The notes below the pieces were generated by a model. The model worked only from the letters and a program-made list of their open reading frames with translations, ran no database searches and had not been told where the DNA came from. Shown here in pieces: positions 33,738 to 44,043 of a DNA stretch of 64,000 nt. The DNA comes from Pseudomonas sp. MWU15-20650 (GTDB lineage: Bacteria > Pseudomonadota > Gammaproteobacteria > Pseudomonadales > Pseudomonadaceae), in the NCBI RefSeq assembly GCF_023242475.1, contig NZ_JALJFG010000001.1:248001-312000 (forward strand), read 5' to 3'. How positions within the stretch are numbered: the stretch's first letter is position 1; each line of letters opens with the position of its first letter. Position numbers and translations under genes: made by a program.

Positions 33738-35678
33738 TCAGGAGCTTTTAGGCGCGGGGAACGCGGCTTTGATATTCGCGTCGATGCTGGCTTTCATGCC
33801 TTGGCCATCGGGCGTGGCGCCGGGGCCGCCGCCGTTATTCAGGTGCAGCACGCCGCCGGTGTTGAACTCGGCATCGCCGCTGGCGTAGAAGCTGATTTGC
33901 ACGCCGCTCAGGTTGATTTGCCCGCTGGCATTCAACTCCAGGATGCTTTTGCCGCAGACCAGGCGCAGGTTTTCGCCCACTTCAATCACGTAGCTCTGGC
34001 TGATGCTGTCGGTCTTTCTCTGGCCCACCGAGAGGATGTCTTCATGCTTGACGATGCGCAGGCGGTTGTTGCCGATGGTCACCGTCTCGTTATGGCCGAT
34101 GCTCTTGTTGCGGTCATGCCCCACCGAGTGGCTTTCATCCACCTCGACAACAATGTCCTGGTTACGCTCGGCGTGGATGTATAACTGCTCCAGCCCCTTC
34201 TTGTCCTCCATGCGGATTTCATTGAAGTTGGCCGGCGTGCCGCCTTTGCTCGAACGGCTTTTCATCCCGCTTTGGGTGGCGTTTTCCGGCAGGTCGTAAG
34301 GCACCGTCTGTTCAGCGTTGTACACACGGCCGGTGATGATCGGCCGGTCCGGGTCGCCTTCTAGAAAGCTCACAATGACTTCCTGGCCGATCCGTGGAAT
34401 CTGCATCGCCCCCCAGTTCTTGCCGGCCCAGGATTGCGATACACGAATCCAGCACGAGCTGTTTTCGTTGGACTGGTCGTGGCGGTCCCAATAGAAATGC
34501 ACTTTTACGCGGCCGTATTGGTCGGTCCAGATTTCCTCGCCTTTAGGGCCGACGACCAACGCGGTCTGCGGGCCTTTGACGATGGGACGGTGGGTGTTGG
34601 CCAACGGTCGGAAGCTTTGTTGGGCATCAATACAGGTGAGGCTGCTTTCGAACTGCGCCGAACCCGAGCCGCCGCCACTTTCCAGGCTTTCCTGAACGAT
34701 GTAGTAACGGCAACCCACGATCAGGTATTCGCGGTTCTGGTCCTGGCGGCTGAAGCCGGTCAGGCTGAACAGATGGCCCGAGCCCAGGCCACGGGCGTTG
34801 CCGCTGAACTCGATTTGTTCGTGGAGGGTTTGCAGGGCTTCGATGCGGGTGCGCGCGTAGTGTTCGCCGTCTTCGCTTTGCACGTAGGTGCCGGGGTAGT
34901 CGTACAACGGGTAGTCGCCGGCGGTGTGCGGGCGCGGCATGGCCGAGCGTACGTCGATACTGGCGCTGGGGCGCTGGAAGTCGTAGTCGTTGAGCTCCAG
35001 CGAGCCCGGCTGTACTTCCTGCGCCAGGTGCCAGTTGTGCATATGGTCGCGTTCGCGCTGCTGCTCGTCCTTGGGGTAGTAGGGGATCGACGCGTAGCCC
35101 GGCACCGTGGTGTGGGCGCCATAGGCATCGGCCAGCACCAGCACATGACGGTCCTGCTCATGGCGGAAGAAGTAGTAGATACCCTCCTGTTCCATCAGGC
35201 GGCTGACGAAATCGAAGCTGGTCTCGCGGTACTGCACGCAGTATTCCCACTCGCGGTACGGCCTGCTCAGGGCGTCTTCGAAGTCGGAAAACCCCAGGTC
35301 ACGGAACACCTGCTTGATGATCTGCGGGATGCTCAGGTTCTGGAAAATCCGGCAGTCGGAGGTGCGGCTGAGCAGCCACAGCCACGGGCGCAGCGTTACC
35401 TGGTAGCTGGCGAACTGGCCTTGGTCGATGTTCTGGCTGCAACGGGCGACGATGCCGTGGAAGTGCCGCTCGCCTCCGTCCGCCAGTTGCAGGCCCACAC
35501 TCATTGGCTTGCCCAGCAACTGGTTGAGGTCAATGTTGGCGTCCAGGGACGTCAATTGCAGCTCGTAGTTGAACAACCGGCCCAGCTCTTCACCGCCGCC
35601 CATTTCATTGAGCAGCAGCACATCCGGCCCGAGGGGGCTGGTGATCTTGGCCAGGCGTGAGGCTTGGTTGAATAGCAT
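33738..35678 (-). CDS. vgrG: Type VI secretion spike protein VgrG (TssI)
   Basis: 646-residue trimeric spike. The N-terminal gp27-like part (SRLAKITSPLGPDVLLLNEM, EYCVQYRETSFDFVSRLMEQ near residues 145-165) is followed by the gp5 OB fold with WIRVSQSWAGKNWGAMQIPR near 415-435 and EVIVSFLEGDPDRPIITGRV. A beta-helix with NxxxxVG-type repeats (VEVDESHSVGHDRNKSIGHN) ends near residue 620. There is no catalytic C-terminal extension. I chose MLFNQASRLAKI (35678) because it is the family N-terminus; the upstream frame runs into a REP palindrome. It should carry the PAAR-Rhs effector encoded downstream. Confidence 0.95.
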   Translation of the reverse strand: MLFNQASRLAKITSPLGPDVLLLNEMGGGEELGRLFNYELQLTSLDANIDLNQLLGKPMSVGLQLADGGERHFHGIVARCSQNIDQGQFASYQVTLRPWLWLLSRTSDCRIFQNLSIPQIIKQVFRDLGFSDFEDALSRPYREWEYCVQYRETSFDFVSRLMEQEGIYYFFRHEQDRHVLVLADAYGAHTTVPGYASIPYYPKDEQQRERDHMHNWHLAQEVQPGSLELNDYDFQRPSASIDVRSAMPRPHTAGDYPLYDYPGTYVQSEDGEHYARTRIEALQTLHEQIEFSGNARGLGSGHLFSLTGFSRQDQNREYLIVGCRYYIVQESLESGGGSGSAQFESSLTCIDAQQSFRPLANTHRPIVKGPQTALVVGPKGEEIWTDQYGRVKVHFYWDRHDQSNENSSCWIRVSQSWAGKNWGAMQIPRIGQEVIVSFLEGDPDRPIITGRVYNAEQTVPYDLPENATQSGMKSRSSKGGTPANFNEIRMEDKKGLEQLYIHAERNQDIVVEVDESHSVGHDRNKSIGHNETVTIGNNRLRIVKHEDILSVGQRKTDSISQSYVIEVGENLRLVCGKSILELNASGQINLSGVQISFYASGDAEFNTGGVLHLNNGGGPGATPDGQGMKASIDANIKAAFPAPKSS

Positions 35679-35716
35679 CGATAGTCCCGTAAACACCTTA
35701 GTCACTGAAGAAACCG

Positions 35717-35760
35717 GCTCTAAATGTGGGAGGGAGCAAGCTCCCTCCCACATTTAGAGC
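35717..35760. repeat. Perfect 21-bp REP palindrome between clpV and vgrG
   Basis: GCTCTAAATGTGGGAGGGAG(C) pairs without mismatch with its reverse complement across a two-base AA centre. It is the longest and most exact REP of the window. It overlies the clpV-vgrG spacer and may partly terminate or process the mRNA, decoupling the effector module from the structural operon. Confidence 0.9.
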
Positions 35761-35774
35761 TGTGTTCCTTCAGG

Positions 35775-38444
35775 TTAATCGCTGAAGTCGTAGTGCAATT
35801 CATTATCCCGGCTGCTGATACGCACCCCCGCCAGTGCCTTGCCTTCGAGCATGCGCGTGAGGAACTCGCGGCTCATGTCCGGCAGCAGGCTGTTGGTGAG
35901 GATGGTGTCGATCATGCGCCCGCCGCTTTCGGTCTCGGTGCAACGCGAGACGATCAGGTCGACCACCGCGTCGTCGTAGTCGAAGGCGACCTTGTGCGTA
36001 TTCTCCACGCGCTTCTTGATGCGGTTGAGTTGCAGGCGAGTGATCGCCTTGAGCATCTCGTCGCTCAGCGGGTAGTAAGGGATCGTCACCAGGCGGCCGA
36101 GCAAGGCCGGTGGGAAGATTTCCAGCAGCGGCTGGCGCAGGGCCTTGGCGATTTCTTCCGGTTCAGGAATATTCGCCGGGTCTTTGCACACCTGGGAAAT
36201 CAGCTCTGTACCGGCGTTGGTGGTCAGCAGGATCAGGGTGTTCTTGAAGTCGATGACCCGGCCTTCGCCGTCCTCCATCACGCCTTTGTCGAACACCTGG
36301 AAGAAGATCTCGTGCACGTCCGGGTGGGCTTTCTCCACCTCGTCCAGCAGTACCACGCTGTAGGGTTTGCGCCGTACCGCTTCGGTCAACACGCCGCCTT
36401 CGCCGTAGCCGATATAGCCCGGTGGCGCACCCTTGAGCGTGGACACGGTGTGGGCTTCCTGGAACTCGCTCATGTTGATGGTGATCACGTTCTGCTCGCC
36501 GCCATACATGGCTTCGGCCAGGGCCAGGGCGGTTTCGGTCTTGCCCACACCCGACGTACCGGCCAGCATGAACACGCCAATCGGCTTGCTCGGGTTATCG
36601 AGACCGGCGCGAGAAGTCTGGATGCGCTTGGCGATCATCTGCAGGGCGTGGTCCTGGCCGATGATGCGTTTCTTCAGGTGCTGGTCGAGGTTGAGCACCG
36701 TCTCCAGTTCATTGCGGGCCATACGGCCCACCGGGATGCCCGTCCAGTCGGCAACCACCGAGGCGACGGCCTGGTAATCCACCGTCGGCAGAATCAACGG
36801 CGTTTCACCCTGCAGGGTGGTGAGGCGTTGTTGCAGGTCGACCAGTTGCGCGCGCAGCTCATCGCTCGCATGGTTACCGGCATCGCTGTCCACGACACCG
36901 GCTTTCTCGCGCAAGGTCGCGCGGGTCGCGAGCAGTTCATCGACCAGGGCTTTCTCTTCGGCCCAGCGGCTTTCCAGGGTTGCCAGGCGCTCGCGTTCGG
37001 CGGCCAGCAAGGCTTCGCTATTGCTCTGGCGCGCGCCAATCGCAATGCCGATGGCGTGTTCGCGGGCGATGATTTGCAGCTCGGTTTCCAGGGCCTCGAT
37101 ACGACGGCGGCTATCGTCCACTTCGGCCGGCACCGCGTGCAGGCTGATGGCGACGCGGGCGCAAGCGGTGTCCAGCAGGCTCACGGATTTATCCGGTAAC
37201 TGGCGGGCCGGAATGTAGCGGTGGGACAACTTCACCGAGGCTTCCAGGGCCTCATCAAGAATCTGCACCTGATGGTGCTTTTCCATCGTCGAGGCGACGC
37301 CGCGCATCATCAGCAGCGCCTTGTCTTCCGACGGTTCGGCGACTTGCACCACCTGGAAACGGCGGGTCAGGGCCGGGTCTTTCTCGATGTGCTTCTTGTA
37401 CTCGGCCCACGTGGTGGCGGCCACGGTACGCAAGGTGCCACGGGCCAGGGCCGGTTTCAGCAGGTTGGCCGCGTCACCCGTCCCGGCGGCGCCACCGGCA
37501 CCGACCAGGGTGTGAACTTCGTCGATAAACAGGATGATTGGCTTGGGCGATGCCTGGACGTCTTCGATGACCTGGCGCAGTCGCTGTTCGAACTCGCCTT
37601 TCATGCTGGCGCCCGCTTGCAGCAGGCCCACGTCGAGGCTACGCAGTTCCACATCTTTCAAGGCGGGCGGCACGTCACCGGCGACGATGCGCAGGGCGAA
37701 CCCTTCGACCACGGCGGTCTTGCCCACACCGGCTTCACCGGTGAGGATCGGGTTGTTCTGGCGCCGACGCATGAGGATATCCACCAATTGGCGGATCTCT
37801 TCATCGCGACCGACAATCGGGTCGAGCTTGCCGCTGCGCGCCTGCTCGGTCAGGTCGACGGTGAAGCGCTTGAGTGCCTCCTGCTTGCCCATCGCGCTGG
37901 GCGCCATGGCACCACTGGCCTCGCCGGGAACGCCGGCATTAAAGCCATCGCTGGCACTCAGGGCATTTTCCGGCGAGTCACCGACGTACTCATCAAAACG
38001 CTCGCTCAGGGCCTCCGCTTTGATTTTGTCGAACTCGGAAGACAAGCCCAGCAGCGCATGGCGCAGGCTCGGTGTTTTCAAAATACCGAGCACCAGGTAG
38101 CCGGTGCGCACCTGGCTTTCGCCGAACATCAGGCTGCCGTAGACCCAGCCGCGCTCTACGGCTTCTTCCACATGGGAGGACAGGTCGGTGATCGACGTCG
38201 AGCCACGCGGCAGGCGGTCCAGGGCTTCGGTCAGGTCACGGGCCAGGCGCGCCGGTTCCAGGTTGAACTGGCGGATGATGCGGTGCAGGTCCGAGTCTTG
38301 CAGTTGCAACAGTTGGTGAAACCAGTGGGCCAGTTCCACATACGGGTTGCCCCGCAGTTTGCAGAACACGGTGGCGGCTTCGATGGCCTTGTAGGCCACG
38401 CTGTTGAGTTTGCCGAACAGTGCGGCGCGACTGATTTCACCCAT
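35775..38444 (-). CDS. clpV: Type VI secretion ATPase ClpV (TssH)
   Basis: 889-residue AAA+ disaggregase that dismantles contracted TssBC sheaths. The N-domain helices come first ([20 protein letters not shown]). The first ATPase domain has Walker A GEAGVGKT near residue 235 and Walker [16 protein letters not shown] ClpB-like coiled-coil middle domain spans about 400-530. The second ATPase domain has GTSGVGKTE near 628 and [14 protein letters not shown]. The start [11 protein letters not shown] overlaps the tssG stop by eight bases and has AAGGA nine bases upstream. It is the last structural gene before the vgrG effector module. Confidence 0.97.
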   Translation of the reverse strand: MGEISRAALFGKLNSVAYKAIEAATVFCKLRGNPYVELAHWFHQLLQLQDSDLHRIIRQFNLEPARLARDLTEALDRLPRGSTSITDLSSHVEEAVERGWVYGSLMFGESQVRTGYLVLGILKTPSLRHALLGLSSEFDKIKAEALSERFDEYVGDSPENALSASDGFNAGVPGEASGAMAPSAMGKQEALKRFTVDLTEQARSGKLDPIVGRDEEIRQLVDILMRRRQNNPILTGEAGVGKTAVVEGFALRIVAGDVPPALKDVELRSLDVGLLQAGASMKGEFEQRLRQVIEDVQASPKPIILFIDEVHTLVGAGGAAGTGDAANLLKPALARGTLRTVAATTWAEYKKHIEKDPALTRRFQVVQVAEPSEDKALLMMRGVASTMEKHHQVQILDEALEASVKLSHRYIPARQLPDKSVSLLDTACARVAISLHAVPAEVDDSRRRIEALETELQIIAREHAIGIAIGARQSNSEALLAAERERLATLESRWAEEKALVDELLATRATLREKAGVVDSDAGNHASDELRAQLVDLQQRLTTLQGETPLILPTVDYQAVASVVADWTGIPVGRMARNELETVLNLDQHLKKRIIGQDHALQMIAKRIQTSRAGLDNPSKPIGVFMLAGTSGVGKTETALALAEAMYGGEQNVITINMSEFQEAHTVSTLKGAPPGYIGYGEGGVLTEAVRRKPYSVVLLDEVEKAHPDVHEIFFQVFDKGVMEDGEGRVIDFKNTLILLTTNAGTELISQVCKDPANIPEPEEIAKALRQPLLEIFPPALLGRLVTIPYYPLSDEMLKAITRLQLNRIKKRVENTHKVAFDYDDAVVDLIVSRCTETESGGRMIDTILTNSLLPDMSREFLTRMLEGKALAGVRISSRDNELHYDFSD

Positions 38445-39480
38445 GCTCTGGATTCCTTGAGGTGGTGGCCTGATCGGCATAATGCCGGGCCAGGATTAGG
38501 TCGTTGGCGTCATGCTCGGGTTGGCCGAGCCATGTGTTGAAGCCCAGGCGGAACTGGCCATTAAGGTGTAGCGCCGGGACTTCGGGTTGTTGCAAAACCA
38601 GGTTCAGGTCCCAGTCCAGTTCATGGCCCAGGTACTCGGCGACCCATGCCACCAACTCGTTGAACGGTTGGCTGCCAGGGAGCATGCCCATGTAGTCATC
38701 CAGTGCGAGTGGGCCGAGGCGGATACGGAATTTGTGCTGGCGGTCCCACACGTGGCTGCCCAGGCAGAAGTCCACGCCCAGTTGGTTGGCGCTGACACTC
38801 ACGCGGCTGCGCTCGGGCAGTTCCAGCCATTGGCCGACGTATTCCTCGATCTCCACCGGCAGGCCGAAGTACTCGCCAAGGATCGCCTTCAAACCGTCTG
38901 GGTAGCGGGTTTGTGCCGAGAGGTGGCCGCTGTAATGCAGTTTCGCGGTGTCGGGGATCAGCCCCTGATTGAGCAGGCTGGGCATGCCTCGGCCGCTCAG
39001 CGCAGCCAGGCGTGCGGACCAATAATCATCGTCCGGGCGGTCGTGGCTGACCGTCGGCCGTGCCTCGGCCCAGGCGCGGTAGAACAAACTGAGCAGGCGA
39101 TGATGGAACACATCCAGGAACTGCTTGCTGGTGCTGTCGGCGTTGTTGCGCTGGCGCTCGCGCACATACTCGGTGATGTGCAGGGGCAACGGCCCGTTGG
39201 GGCCGCCGAGGCCGAAGAAGAACTGCTCCAGCCGCGCCGGTTTGCCATCGCCGCCGGGGTCGACCGAGGCCAGCGTGGCCGGGGCGAAGGTGCAATCGGC
39301 CTGCTGCCCGAGGCGCAGCGGGTCATCCGCCAGGCGCAGGGAATGGCCCAGGCGCGGCAGGTCCGGCGATTCGCACTCGATACGCCGCAGCGCCTGGAAG
39401 AAGTCATATTCCCAGGGCTCCTGATGCATCGCATCCAGGGTACTCACAGGGTCGGACGACGTCCGGGCTTGGCTTTCCAT
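38437..39480 (-). CDS. tssG: Type VI secretion baseplate protein TssG
   Basis: 347-residue baseplate wedge protein. Family landmarks are visible: EPWEYDFFQALRRIECESPD near residues 21-40, FFFGLGGPNGPLPLHITEYV near 88-107, and DFCLGSHVWDRQHKFRIRLG near 240-260. TssG joins two TssF copies and TssE in the wedge that surrounds the VgrG spike. The start overlaps the 3' end of tssF by 37 bases, so the genes are translationally coupled; an internal ATG at 39429 is an alternative start. Confidence 0.94.
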   Translation of the reverse strand: MESQARTSSDPVSTLDAMHQEPWEYDFFQALRRIECESPDLPRLGHSLRLADDPLRLGQQADCTFAPATLASVDPGGDGKPARLEQFFFGLGGPNGPLPLHITEYVRERQRNNADSTSKQFLDVFHHRLLSLFYRAWAEARPTVSHDRPDDDYWSARLAALSGRGMPSLLNQGLIPDTAKLHYSGHLSAQTRYPDGLKAILGEYFGLPVEIEEYVGQWLELPERSRVSVSANQLGVDFCLGSHVWDRQHKFRIRLGPLALDDYMGMLPGSQPFNELVAWVAEYLGHELDWDLNLVLQQPEVPALHLNGQFRLGFNTWLGQPEHDANDLILARHYADQATTSRNPEHG

Positions 39481-41303
39481 CGCATGATCTCGCCGCGTTC
39501 GGTGGTACGGATCACCGTCTCGGTAAAACTGTTGATCGACACGTAGCGTGCCAGGAAGCGCTCCAGCACAGCACCGAGCAGGAACACGCCCGTGCCGCGA
39601 AACGCGTTTTCATCGAATTCCAGGGTGATCTCCAAGCCACGGCCGAACACAATCGGACCGGGCATCGGCAAGCGCCGGGTCACCGCTTTGCTACTGACTT
39701 CGCGCAGGCCCTCAATCTGCAATTGCAGGGCGGCGTCGTTGCTGTCGCCATACAGGCGCAGCAGTTCACGCAAAGCGCCCGCCCCCTGGCCCTGTTCGCT
39801 CAAGGACAAATAGTTGAGCGACAACTGGCTGATCAGGCGCCACGCCTTGGCATCATGGGCATGGCTGGCGCGCGGGCGGCTTGGCCCGGCGACGCACCGC
39901 ACGGCCAATACCGGGGCGCTGTCGGCCAGGGTGAAGTCAGTCTTGCCGTTGCCCACGCTCATGAACAACGGCAGGTCGCGGTTAGTGCACAGGGCGGTGA
40001 CGCCCAGCTGGCGCAAGTCATGGCGGTAGGGCGATTGGCGGCTGTCCACCAGGCTGACAAAGGTTTCGCTGCCCACATAGGTTGAGCGTGGACCGTTGCG
40101 GCGCTGGTCGCTGGAAAGCACGCGTGGCTCACGGCGCACGGTGTAGTAGGCCAGGTCACGGCCATAGCGCGACGGATCGCGCACCGCGTAGAACGGCAAA
40201 AACGGCTGTTCCGGCCCGGTGCCGTGGCCGGTGATGCCGCTCAGGGAGTGAATCTCGAAATCCATCGGCCGCGTGCGGTCGGCGATCACATGGTGTTCGT
40301 TGACGCGGTCGGACAAGTGGATGCGGTCCACTCGTTTTGGGAACAGGTTGATCGCGGGTGTGCAGAATGGCAAAAACTGCGCCGCGCCAACGCTGCCTTC
40401 CAGGCTCGGTTCGTGACGGTCGAACAGCACGATCAGCTCGAGTTCCTGGCCGTCGCAGCGTTTGACCGCACGCCTCAACTCGGCGAACTCGACGAACAGG
40501 AAGCGGTGGGGCAGGGCGAAATACTCCTGCAACAGCCGGTAGCCCTGAAACGCCCGAGCCACCACCGGCATGGCAGCGTCGGCGTCGTCAAAACCACGGG
40601 AGCGCAACGCGTCTTGCCCCAGGCGCTCGACCCAGTCGCCACCCGGCTTGCGCGCGAACACTGCGCAGGCATTGCCCAGCAGTTGTTCGTAGAGACGGAA
40701 CGGCTGCTCATCGGCGCCACTCAGGTACATCGGCAGGCTGTCGAGGTCGAGGCTGTTGAACGGTAACTCGGCGCCCGTGCGCAAGGTCAGGCGCAAACCG
40801 GCCTTGGCCTTCGGCTCGCTGGCGGCCAGTCGGCCCAGCACGGCGGCGGGGTTGCCAAAGTATTCGGCACTGCTGACCTGCAACGGCCACAACGTCACCG
40901 GGTGAGCGGTGCGGTACTCGCAGCAGGTCTGGGTTTCACGGCCCAGCGCGGCACGCAAGACGGTGTCACGCGGCAGGGGAAAGCCGCTGGCCAGGGAGCC
41001 TTCATCGGGGTCAGTCTGCAGTTGCACCACGGTCATCGACGGCGTCGGTGCCAGGTAGTGCGGGTAGGCGATTTCCAGCAGGTTGTGGGTGAAGGTCGGG
41101 TACTCGGCATCGAGCTTGAGCTGCACGCGGGCAGTCAGGTAGGCAAAGCCTTCAAGCAAGCGTTCGACGTACGGGTCGGCGCAGTCCATGCCGGACAGGG
41201 TCAGCCGACTGGCGATCTTCGGGTATTCCTTGGCGAACTCCGCGGCGCTTTCGCGCACGTGGTGCAGTTCCTGGTTGTACAGCTCCAGCAGGCGCGGGTT
41301 CAT
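39444..41303 (-). CDS. tssF: Type VI secretion baseplate protein TssF
   Basis: 619-residue baseplate protein (VasA/ImpG family) starting [20 protein letters not shown], the typical N-terminus. Other family stretches are [20 protein letters not shown] near residue 29, [20 protein letters not shown] and [20 protein letters not shown] near 325. TssF forms the bulk of the wedge and contacts TssK. The start overlaps the tssE stop by four bases (ATGA type). Length is normal. Confidence 0.96.
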   Translation of the reverse strand: MNPRLLELYNQELHHVRESAAEFAKEYPKIASRLTLSGMDCADPYVERLLEGFAYLTARVQLKLDAEYPTFTHNLLEIAYPHYLAPTPSMTVVQLQTDPDEGSLASGFPLPRDTVLRAALGRETQTCCEYRTAHPVTLWPLQVSSAEYFGNPAAVLGRLAASEPKAKAGLRLTLRTGAELPFNSLDLDSLPMYLSGADEQPFRLYEQLLGNACAVFARKPGGDWVERLGQDALRSRGFDDADAAMPVVARAFQGYRLLQEYFALPHRFLFVEFAELRRAVKRCDGQELELIVLFDRHEPSLEGSVGAAQFLPFCTPAINLFPKRVDRIHLSDRVNEHHVIADRTRPMDFEIHSLSGITGHGTGPEQPFLPFYAVRDPSRYGRDLAYYTVRREPRVLSSDQRRNGPRSTYVGSETFVSLVDSRQSPYRHDLRQLGVTALCTNRDLPLFMSVGNGKTDFTLADSAPVLAVRCVAGPSRPRASHAHDAKAWRLISQLSLNYLSLSEQGQGAGALRELLRLYGDSNDAALQLQIEGLREVSSKAVTRRLPMPGPIVFGRGLEITLEFDENAFRGTGVFLLGAVLERFLARYVSINSFTETVIRTTERGEIMRWKAKPGRRPTL

Positions 41304-41815
41304 GGGCGCCTCCTCTGTTCGGCATTGACTACACGGACATGGCCGGATTCCAGGTCAAGGTCGGTTTGCAGCAATAGGCGCAACGGCACCGGCTGCGCCC
41401 ACAGGTCACCCTCGATCTCGAAACTCAGGGCGTTGTGGTTCATCTCGCCATGGCCGACGCGGGCTTTGACGCGCAAGGTGTGGCGCAGGATCCGCGGCTC
41501 AAACGTGGCGATGGCCTGGTAGATCAGGGCTTCCAGGGCCTTGATGTCGACGCTGGAAACGCTGTTGCCCGCCAAGGCCGGCAGGCCGTAATTGACCACC
41601 GATGTACCGGCCTGAGTGTGCAGCGTGGCATCGGTATCGAGCAACGACGTGGTGTTGAGCAGCCACGCCAGGTCACGCAGTACCGAGGCTTTCAATTGGG
41701 TCAGGGACAGCACGCGTTTGTCGGCGCTTTCCTTGGGATTGGTTGGGTCGTCATCGGTCAACCGGTCCAGCAGGGACGGTTGCAGACGGTCGCGGGAAGC
41801 GATTTCAGTTACCAC
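41300..41815 (-). CDS. tssE: Type VI secretion baseplate protein TssE (gp25-like)
   Basis: 171-residue gp25-like protein. The N-terminus carries [15 protein letters not shown], which is characteristic. The gp25/lysozyme-like domain includes [20 protein letters not shown] and [11 protein letters not shown], and the strand pair near 110-160 contains [20 protein letters not shown]. The start is GTG at 41815 with GGAG eight bases upstream; a longer ORF extends upstream but is not conserved in the family. TssE nucleates sheath assembly on the baseplate. It follows hcp directly: no tagJ gene lies in the 90-base gap. Confidence 0.93.
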   Translation of the reverse strand: MVTEIASRDRLQPSLLDRLTDDDPTNPKESADKRVLSLTQLKASVLRDLAWLLNTTSLLDTDATLHTQAGTSVVNYGLPALAGNSVSSVDIKALEALIYQAIATFEPRILRHTLRVKARVGHGEMNHNALSFEIEGDLWAQPVPLRLLLQTDLDLESGHVRVVNAEQRRRP

Positions 41816-41905
41816 CAAAGCAGCTCCACGGACGGGTTGCGAGAGGGACAAAGTGCTGCACTTGAGACCGTAGAGCCGTGGCGCAGGGCCACGGCCCAAG
41901 GGCTA

Positions 41906-42394
41906 TCAGCGCTTGGTGTTGGAACGGATGTTCCAGCCAAACTTGATCGCGCCGCCGTCTTTGGTGCCGTCGGCTTTCTGCGGCTGGTAGTCGACCATCA
42001 CTTGAGCGAAGTTCAGGGTGACGTTTTCGGTCAGGCGATCATCGGTGCCCGAACCGCCAGTGCTCAGGGACGTGACCAGTACTTCTTCCAGGTTGATCAC
42101 CATGTACTCGACCTGGCTTTCGCCACCGGCCTTGCGCACGGTCAGCTTGACCTTGTCGATGTGCTTGCCGCTGGCGCAGTGCATCATCAGGTTTGGCGAC
42201 GCCTTGTCGACGTACTTGGTCAGCGACAGGTCCTGGATATTCACCTTGCCTGCGCCGCCGCCACCGCCGACGTGCATGTTGCCGGACTGGGCCATGCCCC
42301 AGCTCCAGTTCAGCACGTCGATTTCGTCCTTGTGGGCCTTGTCCATGGACTCGCCCTTGATGTCGCCGATCTTGATGAAAATATCAACAGCCAT
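41906..42394 (-). CDS. hcp: Type VI secretion tube protein Hcp (TssD)
   Basis: 162-residue protein that forms the hexameric inner tube. The family start MAVDIFIKIGDIKGESMDKA and the stretches DEIDVLNWSWGMAQSGNMHV, VNIQDLSLTKYVDKASPNLM and EVLVTSLSTGGSG are diagnostic for HSI-I-type Hcp. The ATG at 42394 follows AGGGAGAAAAC. A paired REP element stands between tssC and hcp, and the product is usually made in large excess. Confidence 0.97.
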   Translation of the reverse strand: MAVDIFIKIGDIKGESMDKAHKDEIDVLNWSWGMAQSGNMHVGGGGGAGKVNIQDLSLTKYVDKASPNLMMHCASGKHIDKVKLTVRKAGGESQVEYMVINLEEVLVTSLSTGGSGTDDRLTENVTLNFAQVMVDYQPQKADGTKDGGAIKFGWNIRSNTKR

Positions 42395-42434
42395 GTTTTC
42401 TCCCTGTGTGGCTCTTGCCACTCGATTTGGTTTT

Positions 42435-42523
42435 TTGTGGGAGGGGGCTTGCTCCCGATGCAGGCGACAGGGGCTTTCAGTCAGACCGCGTCGATGCCAT
42501 CGGGGGCAAGCCCCCTCCCACAG
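42435..42523. repeat. Paired REP elements between tssC and hcp
   Basis: TTGTGGGAGGGGGCTTGCTC (then CCGATG) at 42435-42460 faces an inverted copy, CATCGGGGGCAAGCCCCCTC (then CCACAG) at 42498-42523. Both arms fold singly and can also pair with each other. Located inside an operon, they could influence mRNA processing and raise hcp relative to tssC. Confidence 0.88.
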
Positions 42524-42544
42524 AAGTGCTAGCTCATCCGTGGG

Positions 42545-44041
42545 TTACGCGCTTTTCGCCGAAGGCAGCTTCGATACCAGGCGCAACGACACTGTCAGCC
42601 CTTCAAGCTGGTAGTGCGGGCGCAGGTAGAACTTGGAGTTGTAGTAACCCGGGTTGCCTTCGACTTCTTCCACGATCACTTCAGCGGCAGCCAATGGGTG
42701 CTGGGCCTTGGTAGTCTCGGTGGAGTGCGCCGGGTCGCCGTCGACGTAGTTGAGGATCCAGTCCTGCAACCAGCGTTGCATCTCGTCCTTCTCTTTGAAG
42801 GAGCCGATTTTGTCGCGCACGATGCACTTCAAGTAGTGAGCGAAACGGCAGGTGGCAAACAGGTACGGCAGGCGGGCGGCCAGGTTGGCGTTGGCGGTGG
42901 CGTCCGGGTCGTCGTATTCGGCCGGTTTCTGCAGTGACTGGGCGCCGATGAAGGCTGCGAAGTCGGTGTTTTTCTTGTGCAGCAGCGGCATGAAACCGTT
43001 CTTCGCCAGCTCCGCTTCACGGCGGTCGCTGATGGCGATTTCGGTCGGGCACTTCATGTCCACGCCACCGTCATCGGTCGGGAACGTGTGGGCCGGCAGG
43101 TTTTCCACTTCACCGCCAGACTCTACGCCACGGATGCGCGAGCACCAGCCGTAGTGTTTGAACGAGCGGTTGATGTTCACCGCCATCGCGTACGCGGCGT
43201 TGGCCCAGGTGTACTTGGAGCTGTCGGCACCGTCGGTGTTTTCTTCGAAGGCGAAGGCTTCCACCGGGTCGGTCTTGGCACCGTAGGGCAGGCGCGCGAG
43301 GAAGCGCGGCATGGTCAGGCCGATGTAGCGCGAATCTTCCGATTCACGCAGCGAGCGCCAGCCGGCGTATTCCGGGGTCGTGAAGATCTTGGTCAGGTCG
43401 CGTGGGTTCGACAGTTCCTGCCACGAGCCCATGCCCATCACGGTCGGCGATGCGGCAGCGATGAACGGCGAGTGCATGGCGGCGCAGACTTTCGACAGCT
43501 CGCCCAGCAGTTCCACGTCAGGTGGCGACTGGTCGAAGTAGTAGTCGCCCACCAGGCAACCATACGGTTCGCCGCCGAACTGGCCGTATTCTTCTTCGTA
43601 CATCTTCTTGAAGATCGGGCTCTGGTCCCAGGCGGTGCCCTTGAATTTCTTCAGGGTCTTGTGCAGGTCCGGCTTGGAGATGTTGAGCACGCGGATCTTG
43701 AGCTGCTCATCACTCTCGGTGTTGTTGACCAGGTAGTGCAGGCCACGCCAGGCGCTTTCCAGCTGCTGGAAATCCTGGTGATGGATGATCTGGTTGACCT
43801 GAGCGGTGAGCTTGGCATCGATGGCCGCGATGATCGACTCGATCGACTTGATCGCATCGTTGGAGACCAGATCGGTTTGTGCCAAAGCCTGCTCGGCCAG
43901 GGTGCGCACGGCGGTTTCCACCGCTTCGCGGGCACGCTCGGTCTTGGGCTTGAACTCTTGCAGCAGCAGGTTTGCGAACTCGCTGGCTTCTTCGGTGGCG
44001 CCCAGAATCTGGGAGCCTTCGCGGGCGGTATTGTCAGTCAT
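42545..44041 (-). CDS. tssC: Type VI secretion sheath large subunit TssC (VipB)
   Basis: 498-residue large subunit of the contractile sheath. The family stretches DFQQLESAWRGLHYLVNNTE near residue 88, GCLVGDYYFDQSPPDVELLG near 160 and GWCSRIRGVESGGEVENLPA near 298 are unmistakable. The C-terminal strand part (NPGYYNSKFYLRPHYQLEGL) is complete. TssC polymerises with TssB, contracts to propel Hcp-VgrG, and is recycled by ClpV. It starts two bases after tssB. Confidence 0.97.
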   Translation of the reverse strand: MTDNTAREGSQILGATEEASEFANLLLQEFKPKTERAREAVETAVRTLAEQALAQTDLVSNDAIKSIESIIAAIDAKLTAQVNQIIHHQDFQQLESAWRGLHYLVNNTESDEQLKIRVLNISKPDLHKTLKKFKGTAWDQSPIFKKMYEEEYGQFGGEPYGCLVGDYYFDQSPPDVELLGELSKVCAAMHSPFIAAASPTVMGMGSWQELSNPRDLTKIFTTPEYAGWRSLRESEDSRYIGLTMPRFLARLPYGAKTDPVEAFAFEENTDGADSSKYTWANAAYAMAVNINRSFKHYGWCSRIRGVESGGEVENLPAHTFPTDDGGVDMKCPTEIAISDRREAELAKNGFMPLLHKKNTDFAAFIGAQSLQKPAEYDDPDATANANLAARLPYLFATCRFAHYLKCIVRDKIGSFKEKDEMQRWLQDWILNYVDGDPAHSTETTKAQHPLAAAEVIVEEVEGNPGYYNSKFYLRPHYQLEGLTVSLRLVSKLPSAKSA

Positions 44042-44043
44042 GA

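Noticed and set aside
36794..37045. Small Ala/Arg/Cys-rich frame inside clpV
   Set aside because: It lies in another frame of the clpV coiled-coil region, with an alanine- and proline-rich composition typical of frame-shifted high-GC sequence.
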